Positions 56,559 through 64,000 of a DNA stretch of 64,000 nucleotides are shown here, piece after piece; position 1 is the stretch's first letter; every line of letters starts with the position of its first letter. The notes under the pieces are model-generated. The model was given only the letters and a program-made list of their open reading frames with translations, searched no databases and had not been told where the DNA came from. Source of the DNA: Acephala macrosclerotiorum (Eukaryota; Ascomycota; Leotiomycetes; Helotiales; Mollisiaceae); contig MU119420.1 in the NCBI GenBank assembly GCA_014904845.1, positions 1 through 64,000 of the forward strand. Reading direction: 5' to 3'. The translations under genes and the position numbers were made by a program.

Positions 56559-58508
56559 ATGCCTCTACCAATCTACATTCCCAGTAATGACAACAATGAT
56601 AGTGCACACCCCTCCGAACCTTCGCAAATCTCAAACAATACTACCAACGAAATTTCCACCTTCACTCAAAACATAGCCCTGAGCACCGATCCGATCCCCA
56701 ACGGTGCACCACCCCTTCCACCGCGGTCTATCCTTCGCCGTTCCCTAAGCAATAGTTCGAACGCGGTTGCGAACTCACACTCAAACTTCAGCACTGAAAT
56801 CCACCCCGCACTGCGTGCATCCGAGGAAACAAGAACAAGGAGACCAAGATCTAGACGTAGCGTCTCATTCGAAGACCGGGTGCTGTTCCACAGCCCTGAA
56901 AGCTCGAATCCAAGTCCAACCCCAAGTCCAGGCCAAAATGGTAGATCCAGTCGTCACACAGGAACAAATGGCAGTATTCAACAAGAAGATCGCTTACATG
57001 CGTCTAGTGAAGAGCCGTTCCCCGGGTTCCACGAAGCATTCGACAGTATCCGAGAATCTCAACATTTATATGAAATGGCGATGAGCGAGCCTGCACCCAA
57101 CCCGTTTTCAGAGGAGCAGCCTGGTGCTCAAGAAAGGAGGAATAACGTGGGTGAAGGGCAGAGATATCTGTCTCGACTGCAGGATTCACTAGAACATGCC
57201 TTAAGTATCTTGAGGAGAGAGCTGGAAAACATTAATGGTGGGGTTAGTGACCCGGATCAGAATCTAGACCGTGAATTGAGTCGAAACACAAGAACAAGCA
57301 ATGATGATTCAGATTCAGATTCAGGGGACAGTCCCGGCAGAGATGAGTTTAGGTCTCGCTTCATCGAGATACAAAACGGTCTCACAACGGCCACGTTTTT
57401 GTTCGATAGGACGACCGATGCGATAATGGCAGTGCCGTTTCCAGGATCGGAACTAAGTGATCAGGAAAGAAGGAATCATATGGGCGAACTTGATGAGGCA
57501 GACAGGAGTCTGACTGAGCTCCAGGAGTCACTTGCAAGGACTCTGAGAGTTTTGAGAGAGAGAGTCGAGAGTGCAGACAGGATCGACATAGAGTCAGCCG
57601 CTATTGAGGGAGGAGCTGCTGATGCTAGTACTAGAGAGTTAAGGCGAGGGCGAAGAAGTGGAGGTCCATCGACTCTAGTACCTGATGATAGTGCCTCCAA
57701 TCTATCACCTACACCCAGTGATACGAGTGATACTACCATTCTTCCACCAGATAGGAGAACGCAAACAGCAGTCGAAATCCTAGCACCAGGGCCTCGATCG
57801 CCAATAGCAGACCAAATTCGTCAACTTCCTGGCTATCAAGGCACACCGGAAGCTGAGGCGGACGCTGCTTCGCTCCTAGAGGATAATGGTGATGAGATTA
57901 CAAGAGCCACCAGAGAAGGAGCTCCCAGTCCCGAGAATCTAAGGCCCCAGAATCCAACACCAAACAGAGCCAGAGGTGACGAGACTGCAAACCTAGACGA
58001 CCGGGTCGTCCGTCTTACCAGAGGTCCACCAAGACGAGATAATACAGGCCGAGGATCTTCAAGTGTCGCTGACAGCGAGACAAGAGATGTTCCAAGCTAT
58101 GTGAGGGGGTGGCCTGGAAGGACTCTGACAGATGAGCAAATTGAGTATTTGGAAAGACATGAGCTGGAACGAGAAAGAGCAGTCCGGGAAGCTCTAGCCA
58201 GTGCGGGCGAGAGATCAGATGCCGTTGAAGATGCTGAACAGAACATCGGGACAGCGCTGGACGAAATCACAGATCTGCTAGACCAAGTCCCATCGTCCAA
58301 CGACTCAAATGGAACAAACACCTCACCAAGCTCAACTGGAGCGACGGCCGGAAGTGTAGGCGAAGCATCCATCTCAAGCACAATCCAAGCAGTCGAAGGG
58401 CCACGACCAAGTCGTCAACAAATGATGAGACAGATGGTAGCAGAGATGGAACGATATTCCAGACAGCGGGAGCGGGAGTTCGAGCGGGAACATGGATATT
58501 GTAAATGA
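56559..58508 (+). CDS. Disordered orphan protein, upstream half of an interrupted long frame
   Basis: The ATG at 56559 (MPLPIYIPSNDNNDSAHP, context CAAAATGCC) is preferred to the one at 56412, whose extra 49 residues look non-coding. The product is 649 residues, rich in Ser, Pro, Arg, Glu and Asp, and mostly disordered. Two helical stretches repeat one another: ERRNNVGEGQRYLSRLQDSL and ERRNHMGELDEADRSLTELQ, each followed by a Leu/Arg-rich amphipathic segment. An RRSVSFEDRV phrase near residue 105 resembles a kinase or phosphatase docking site, but this is weak. The frame ends at TGA 58506-58508 and continues in the same frame beyond it. I do not recognise a family. Confidence 0.6.
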   Translation: MPLPIYIPSNDNNDSAHPSEPSQISNNTTNEISTFTQNIALSTDPIPNGAPPLPPRSILRRSLSNSSNAVANSHSNFSTEIHPALRASEETRTRRPRSRRSVSFEDRVLFHSPESSNPSPTPSPGQNGRSSRHTGTNGSIQQEDRLHASSEEPFPGFHEAFDSIRESQHLYEMAMSEPAPNPFSEEQPGAQERRNNVGEGQRYLSRLQDSLEHALSILRRELENINGGVSDPDQNLDRELSRNTRTSNDDSDSDSGDSPGRDEFRSRFIEIQNGLTTATFLFDRTTDAIMAVPFPGSELSDQERRNHMGELDEADRSLTELQESLARTLRVLRERVESADRIDIESAAIEGGAADASTRELRRGRRSGGPSTLVPDDSASNLSPTPSDTSDTTILPPDRRTQTAVEILAPGPRSPIADQIRQLPGYQGTPEAEADAASLLEDNGDEITRATREGAPSPENLRPQNPTPNRARGDETANLDDRVVRLTRGPPRRDNTGRGSSSVADSETRDVPSYVRGWPGRTLTDEQIEYLERHELERERAVREALASAGERSDAVEDAEQNIGTALDEITDLLDQVPSSNDSNGTNTSPSSTGATAGSVGEASISSTIQAVEGPRPSRQQMMRQMVAEMERYSRQREREFEREHGYCK

Positions 58509-58574
58509 TCGCCTGAAAGCTCGCCCGAAAAGAAAGCGAGTCGAACTCCCAATCCCAGCTCGTTGAACTCGTCA

Positions 58575-60596
58575 ATGCCATCATTGTTCTTAGTTTCGCC
58601 ACCCGCTTCCGATAGTGCGCCCGTGCGAACATCGAGTCCTGCGTCAGGCATGGTGGCGCCACCAAGGCAACGTAACCCTGTTGTGGGTGAGAGACGAAGA
58701 GGACGTCGAAGGACGAACGTCCAGATTAGCAATGACGGACAAACCGTTGTGCAAACGACAGGGCGTAGATTCCAGAGGCCCGCAAATGACCAGCCAGATC
58801 CATCGGAAGACTTTCTGAGACTTGTGCTCGCTTCAAATCCACCGCAGAGGGAAGAGCGAGACGCTACGACCGGATATTTTGAAGAGACAAGTACGTCGCT
58901 GGAGCAACAGCGATCCATTTATAGCTTCGCAGACGGCCAGCCGCCAAGCTGGCAGGTAGAAGAAGAGTTCTATCGCGAGCGGGCCGCTTTGCGAGTTAGG
59001 GAAAGTGCTGTCCAATCCGGGGTGAACATTGTATTGCAACTGTTGTGGATAGCGATGAGGGATTGTTTGGATCTAAGAGATGCGAGGGCACTTCTAAACC
59101 AATGGGCATCATATCACGAAGATTCAGTGCAGTGCTATCCAAATATACCGGACATGGTGCCTCCGGCGGCACTTGCATTTTGGGTTGCCCTGCGTCGAGG
59201 GTGGGGGCAGTGGACGCCAATTGAAAGGCACCATCGTGAACTTCGTGAAGTACGAAATTTACTGCAAATCTACACAGAATTCGACCACATTATTGGTCGC
59301 GAGACTAATAGGATCACTGAAGACGAATTACTGTCTAGGGTGCGATTGAGCACCTTGTCGCCTGAGGAGCAGGCAGTTTTCGAAATCATGATCGAGGAAC
59401 GTCAAGTCGCACTCAACAGGATCGCACAATTATACCGAAACTGGGCCATGTTCGCACCGTCCATTGATGACAATTCAAGACAAGGGTCGGAACAACATTT
59501 GTCGAGGAATCAACTGCGGATGGATAGGCTGTCGAGACTGATTAGGGAAGAGCGAGTGATTAATTCAGATCACATAGAAGTGGAGCCCTCGAGCAGGTCA
59601 TTCAGCCCATTCTTAGAACGATTAAATGACCAAAGGGAGAGACCAATTCTAAGGCGGACATTCCATCGGCCGTTACATGAAGTGCCAGATGCAGGCGAAA
59701 CGTATCTGCGGCTTCTCCTTACAGTACTAGTAGGGAGTAGCTACCACGGAGCGGGTACTTCATGGACAGGGAGGCGATTCGATGAAGGTATTCCAAGCAT
59801 GTTATGGATGGGAGAGACTATGCTGGACGCGAACTTTGATAATTACGACCGAAATAATTATCGACTCAGATACTGTCTAGCAGAGAGATGGCAGGAAAGC
59901 ACAAACGTAGTTGAAGAATACAACGAAGTGCTCGATTACCTGACCACAATCACGTCTGAAATAGAGGCAACGCTGCTCAGGACGGTGATCGGGATCGCTA
60001 TGGCTGATGGAATGAGCATGGGTGAAGCCGCAGCATTTCTATTTTATTGGATGATTTTGAGGGAACAAGATGCCGACGTCATGGAACACTATCCTAGTGT
60101 CCCTACCATGCTCCCCACGTCTATCATCATGTTTTGGTTCGCGCTTCGCCGAGGCTGGAGTCGCTGGAGACCAAGTTTAAGAATGCTCAACAAAGTACGT
60201 GAATTCCTCCAGCAAAATACAAGTTTGAACCACGCTGTAGTCAGGCAGGCGGATGGTGATAATGTGGACAGTGAGGAAGAACTAGACGTGCTCGCGAACA
60301 TCGAATCAAGCGTGTTGCCAGATGTGGAGAAAGAGAGACTCAGGAAGCTTGTTGATGATGAACAAATGACGGGTGCCAGAATCAATCGGGTTTTCGAGAA
60401 CTGGGTAGCATACGAAGCTATCGTGGAGGACACGAGGTTAGCTTCTGAGGAGCACTTCTCTAGAGCTGAACTTCGCTTGGACAGACTGGAAAGAATAATC
60501 AGAGAGGAGCGCATTGTAAACGCAAGGCGAACACTAGGTAGGTGGGGACACGTGCACGGACGCGATGAAAGTGATGGAAGCGACTATGAGGAATAG
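58575..60596 (+). CDS. Orphan protein with a duplicated ~190-residue module
   Basis: The first ATG after the TGA is at 58575 (MPSLFLVSPPASDSAPVR), giving 673 residues. The same frame is open back to the TGA at 58506 (SPESSPEKKASRTPNPSS), so it may be the C-terminal half of the preceding protein. After a basic disordered N-terminus come two copies of one helical module, at roughly residues 145-345 and 450-650. Matching phrases are CYPNIPDMVP with ALRRGWGQW, and HYPSVPTMLP with ALRRGWSRW; LRMDRLSRLIREERVIN pairs with LRLDRLERIIREERIVN. The module is Trp- and Arg-rich. No known domain is recognisable by eye. Confidence 0.65.
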   Translation: MPSLFLVSPPASDSAPVRTSSPASGMVAPPRQRNPVVGERRRGRRRTNVQISNDGQTVVQTTGRRFQRPANDQPDPSEDFLRLVLASNPPQREERDATTGYFEETSTSLEQQRSIYSFADGQPPSWQVEEEFYRERAALRVRESAVQSGVNIVLQLLWIAMRDCLDLRDARALLNQWASYHEDSVQCYPNIPDMVPPAALAFWVALRRGWGQWTPIERHHRELREVRNLLQIYTEFDHIIGRETNRITEDELLSRVRLSTLSPEEQAVFEIMIEERQVALNRIAQLYRNWAMFAPSIDDNSRQGSEQHLSRNQLRMDRLSRLIREERVINSDHIEVEPSSRSFSPFLERLNDQRERPILRRTFHRPLHEVPDAGETYLRLLLTVLVGSSYHGAGTSWTGRRFDEGIPSMLWMGETMLDANFDNYDRNNYRLRYCLAERWQESTNVVEEYNEVLDYLTTITSEIEATLLRTVIGIAMADGMSMGEAAAFLFYWMILREQDADVMEHYPSVPTMLPTSIIMFWFALRRGWSRWRPSLRMLNKVREFLQQNTSLNHAVVRQADGDNVDSEEELDVLANIESSVLPDVEKERLRKLVDDEQMTGARINRVFENWVAYEAIVEDTRLASEEHFSRAELRLDRLERIIREERIVNARRTLGRWGHVHGRDESDGSDYEE

Positions 60597-60977
60597 AATG
60601 ATAGAAATAGAGGATGCATATCACGTCCAACCTCGCCCGCGCGTTCGATAAGAGCAGACAATGTAACGGTAGAAGATAGTGACGACAACGATTAACGAGA
60701 TTAACAATACTACGTGAGGAAGAAGAAAGCGCAAAGTTAATAGAAGTCATGTGGGCTCAAGAAGGGTTGAAGCTGAAGAGTATTTCTTCATGCTTGACGC
60801 AGTATCCGAAGGTCGTATCCGTTGTTTTTGTACTCGGTAAATAGAACACTTATTTTCCATGTCACCAGAGGCCATACTTCGGCTGAAGGAGAAATGTTTC
60901 AATTGTGCTAGACGGCATCCACAGCCTATCCCTCTGTACACCAACGCCAAACTCCGCCTATGCAAATATGTATATCC
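60597..60977. other. Intergenic between converging genes
   Basis: No feature is seen between the orphan gene stop and the Sec72 stop. Confidence 0.5.
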
Positions 60978-61574
60978 TTAAGTCTTCTTAGACTTCTCTT
61001 CAACCTCCTTCAACAAGCCCACCAAATCAGTCTCATTTCCCTCCATCTCCAACCCCCTCCCAATCCACTCAGCCGCCTCCTCCAACCTCCCCATCTCAAT
61101 CAAACACTTCCCCTTCCTCCACCACGCCTTCGCATTCCCCGCCTTCTTAGCCTCAACACTCGCCTCTGCATCAATGGATCCCTCCGCCCAACTCTGCATC
61201 GCCATATGTGCCTGCGCCCTATTCGCGTACAATCCCGCGACCTCCTCTCTCACAATCCCAGAAGGCTCCCATAGTGGTCGCGCGAGTGCCATTTGCAGAC
61301 CCAGCGAGTAGTAGCGGATGGCTTCTGCGTGTTTGCCAGATCGGAAGGAGGTGTTGCCTGTTTCGCGGAGTTTGGTGATTTGGGCGGTGCGTTTGGGGTT
61401 TACGGGGATGGGTGGTGGTGGGGCGGGGGTTTCGAGGCTGAGGAGCGTCTTGTGGAGCTCGTTGAGGGACTTGAGTTCTTGGTTGAGGATTCGGGAGGTG
61501 GAGGTGGTTTCAACGGCTTTGGAGGTGGGGTTGAGGTTGATTGGGAGGAGGGTGAAGGTTTCTGTGTCGTCCAT
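60978..61574 (-). CDS. sec72: Sec72-like TPR protein of the ER translocation complex
   Basis: The ATG at 61574 (MDDTETFTLLPINLNPTSKA) gives 198 residues; an upstream in-frame start at 61655 adds 27 unlikely residues. The N-terminal 60 residues include LKSLNELHKTLLSLETPAPP, and PVNPKRTAQITKLRETGN leads into TPR-type helices: FRSGKHAEAIRYYSLGLQMA, LYANRAQAHMAMQSWAEGSI and AWWRKGKCLIEMGRLEEAAE. The order and wording match fungal Sec72 closely. Sec72 works with Sec62/Sec63/Sec71 on post-translational protein import into the endoplasmic reticulum, docking Hsp70 through its TPRs. It is the only clear housekeeping gene here and is intact, in contrast with its neighbours. Confidence 0.88.
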   Translation of the reverse strand: MDDTETFTLLPINLNPTSKAVETTSTSRILNQELKSLNELHKTLLSLETPAPPPPIPVNPKRTAQITKLRETGNTSFRSGKHAEAIRYYSLGLQMALARPLWEPSGIVREEVAGLYANRAQAHMAMQSWAEGSIDAEASVEAKKAGNAKAWWRKGKCLIEMGRLEEAAEWIGRGLEMEGNETDLVGLLKEVEEKSKKT

Positions 61575-62829
61575 GATGGCGGGTATCTGGTGTCGAGCGA
61601 GAAGTACGAGTGGTGTGCCGATCTTATGTACTTTTGTTGCTTGTGAAATAGGCACCTAGATTGCTTTCTTTGTGTTGTGAAGCTCGGCGTGCTCTTTGGC
61701 TCCCAAATGAGATCGTTGTGTGGTTGTGAAGTGTCTGGTCAAAATAATTGAGGACAAGTTTGGTGTTTGTTCGAAGGGCTGAAGCTTTGTGCCAGAACGC
61801 TAGCCGAATTGAACAAGCTTCGTACACCGCTTCCATTCTCGCCTGCACTCATTCACCAAATTCCTTCAGGCTTTCATCACTAACGTAAAGTTCAATGTGC
61901 TACAGGCTGCCGCTCCCTGTTTTACAGCGCGGTAAACGTTAGAACTTCAGGGACTTCGAAGCCCCAATCTCATGAAACGACAACAACGCACACCCTAGAA
62001 GTAATTGCTAATTTGCTACTTTCATCGAGGTTCAAAGTATCCATAAGTCAATTTTAGGACTATATTCGACGCGTTGAGTGTGAGAAAACGGTCTTTGAAG
62101 TTCTAGTGGTATTCGGACGGCATTCTATTTTGGGAGGAGAGTTGCAGAGCATTAACACAGCACTTGAAACAATTGTTTGGATACGAAATCTAAGTCAGAC
62201 TTATCCTTGAAATTAACATTCATTATGATTAAGTTTTCAAATCCTTATTTCGAATACGATCTATCTTTCTCCTAGGTGTAGGTCTTCGAGGTTACCACAC
62301 CACTCCATCACCACCCAACACCAAGTCACCACCACCAAGTCACCAACACGAGCAATATGAATACAGATTCAAGTCATCTACAAGCTTGTTTTTGATATCT
62401 ACCCTCATTACTACGCTCCTCCTCAAGACAACCCAACTCTCCCACCACACTGCTTGCCATTCATATTCTCTTCCTCCCCCATAGTAAAGAAGCCAAGAAG
62501 AAAAAAGGAAGAAAGGAAGGAAAGCTTCTTTACTATGGGAGAGGACGAGAATATGAATGCCAAGTAGTGTGATGGGAGAGTTAGGTTGTCTTGGGGAGGG
62601 GTGCTGTGATAGGAAGGAAGGACGTGGTTGTGAGGAAGGTGTTGTGCAGGGTTGAACTACCCCGCGCAATCCGACTTGCACCTTCTTCTCCCAACATGCA
62701 GAGCTAATTCTTCATTCCCTTGACTATCTCATTCCCCCTCTCCCCTCCAAAAGCACATCTTTCACTCATTACAAGCTTGCACATTCCTCATAACCCCCAA
62801 CCTAAACCCTCCTAGCCTCGAACTGCCTC
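61575..62829. other. Intergenic with a long inverted repeat
   Basis: The right part of this stretch holds the hairpin listed separately. A CACCACCAAGTCACCA-type repeat lies near 62305-62345. The first 250 bases are the Sec72 promoter. Confidence 0.5.
62416..62602. repeat. Long inverted repeat, 78-bp arms with 30-bp loop
   Basis: The arm at 62416-62493 (ending CCATAGTAAAGAAGC) pairs with 62524-62602 (beginning GCTTCTTTACTATGG). There are about nine mismatches over 78 bp and a purine-rich loop of 30 bases. The inner 15 bp pair perfectly. The mismatches include several C/T or G/A differences. Confidence 0.75.
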
Positions 62830-64000
62830 TCAGCAAACCCCCATACCTCCCGGCCGTCCAAACCCTAAACTTTTCCCCCTAAAAATAAACAAAAACACAA
62901 GCGCCAACACGACAGTCCCAATAATAGTAATCATAATAATTACATTTTGGATGCCCATTGCGTCGATTCAGGGCGTGAGGGCGAAGACGTAGATTGTGCC
63001 CAGGAGGTTGCGGATGAATGTTACTGCTACTAGGGAATCTGCTACTATCTGAAGGCAGAGAGAGATTTAGTAATTGAGTTTGGGGAGGCAGGAGATGAAG
63101 GAAAGGGGGGGGGATGGGAATACCTCTGTGTAAGAATCCGTGATGTAGGTCAAGACAATACTGCCGATGGGTGTGAGGCCAAAACTGCATATTGCGTAGC
63201 CGACTGCGACGACAACCCAGGATTTTCCGTCGTTGAGGCCGATGCCGAACATTAGGACTCCGGGCGGGACAAATGGGGCGAAGGGCGCTATTGCCTATAA
63301 TCGTATCTCTGGCTCGTAGATACTGTTTTGGCACTAGCACATTGGTGTTAGAGAGCAATCGAGGGAAGAAAATGTACCCTTTATTCCTCCTGGCCAGACA
63401 GATGATCTCCGATCACTAATCGGTTCAATAACCAAGGCTCCAATCGTGGTTCCGATGAATGACGCAACACTCATCGACCCAATCTGCGCAGAGTTGAAAT
63501 TGTAAAGCGGCAAAGTCATGGTAGACGACAAAACGGCGGGGATGGTGAAAAGGATTGCGGCAGGTTGGTAGCTGTGGCGAGCGCATTTCTTAAAGCCTCC
63601 TGGTGAAGAGGTGACGATGGCGAGCTTCTGTCGGTATGTCCTCGGGGGTATGGCGGGGTTGATGACCGGTGCTGTGGTGGCAGCCGTGAAGGTGTGGGCA
63701 GACCCTCTTCCACTCCCGTTCCTGGGACATCTGTTGAGGATGTGGTGCAAACTGATTTCTCTGACTTCTCTGAAAAGGTTTGTGCAGGCTCCGAATCTGA
63801 TGATTGCTCAATCTTGGGAGATACACCAGTAATCATCGAAGTAGGTGTATTTCGTTTCTTCGTATTCGAAGGCAAACATAACAATCATGAGACCAAAGAG
63901 GATGGCGTTCGGCAACCTGGAAGTCATTAGCTATAATGTTGATGCATGGGATGAGAAATAGTCACAGTCATCTGGACAATAACCTCCGCAAGAGCTCCAA
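62830..64000 (-). pseudogene. MFS transporter gene relic, partial at right edge
   Basis: The minus strand enters the window inside GALAEVIVQM, a phrase that in this fungal MFS group precedes VADLFF. After a possible intron it jumps to NAILFGLMIVMFAFEYEETK, so roughly 40 expected residues are missing. It continues with YRQKLAIVTSSPGGF, RHSYQPAAILFTIPAVLSST, LYNFNSAQIGSMSVASFIGT, and after a break IYEPEIRL-stop-AIAPFAPF, MFGIGLNDGKSWVVVAVGYA, SIVLTYITDSYTE, an intron (GTATTC to TTCAG), and IVADSLVAVTFIRNLLGTIY. Stops replace Trp at RLW (TAG) and at TPW (TGA). A missing stretch near 63520, a frame change and two G-to-A stops mark it as dead. Confidence 0.65.

Noticed and set aside
1..64000. CRISPR arrays, operons, tRNA or rRNA genes
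   Set aside because: The window is eukaryotic. The regular repeats are long and diverged, not CRISPR-like, and no convincing tRNA cloverleaf or rRNA segment was seen by eye. A tRNAscan run would be needed to exclude tRNAs fully.

Overview
The window looks like an accessory, repeat-rich stretch of a filamentous ascomycete genome (Pezizomycotina). The evidence is introns of about 45-140 bp with GTRNGT-like donors and CTAAC/CTGAC branch sites, three HET-domain (heterokaryon incompatibility) genes, a STAND/NLR N-terminal fragment, a fungal Sec72 gene, and AT-rich or stop-riddled repeats whose changes match repeat-induced point mutation (RIP: CpA to TpA). Leotiomycetes is a reasonable guess at class level, but it is only an inference from gene content.

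Layout. 0-5 kb: an AT-rich island, the stump of a STAND gene cut off by it, a decayed RING-finger gene and a decayed multi-pass membrane protein gene. 5.2-6.5 kb: an intact T5orf172-domain gene. 6.7-15.3 kb: a scatter of F-box-like, 2EXR-like and pentapeptide-like genes and relics plus an interrupted aminoglycoside-phosphotransferase-like kinase gene. 15.8-17.4 kb: a frameshifted FAD oxidoreductase relic. About 18.0 kb: a 54-residue Lys/Ala-rich protein gene on the minus strand. 18.8-34.6 kb: three blocks of a diverged tandem repeat with units of about 180-225 bp, separated by a HET gene and a 748-residue membrane protein gene, and carrying a RIP-bleached palindrome and a fresh-looking 373-bp TA-flanked MITE. 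35-36.9 kb: an intact MFS sugar transporter. 39.0-41.6 kb: the same repeat family in reverse orientation. 42.3-44.0 kb: an intact six-exon serine beta-lactamase-like gene. 44.2-45.2 kb: an F-box-like gene with one internal stop. 46.0-47.7 and 51.8-53.9 kb: two intact HET genes flanking a decayed CalB-type lipase gene. 54.3-55.6 kb: a RIP-killed Tc1-like transposon. 56.6-60.6 kb: two large orphan reading frames in one frame, separated by a single TGA; the second contains a duplicated module. 61.0-61.6 kb: Sec72, the one clear housekeeping gene. 62.4 kb: a long inverted repeat. Right edge: a decayed MFS transporter gene.

As a whole, about ten recognisable genes carry frameshifts or stops, next to intact incompatibility and transport genes. 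This fits a fast-evolving compartment rather than an operon-like pathway. The most unusual feature is the long, diverged satellite-like array whose units keep four sequence blocks, two of them CCAAT-type boxes, and whose orientation flips around the sugar transporter gene. All calls rest on reading the sequence; no database search was possible.
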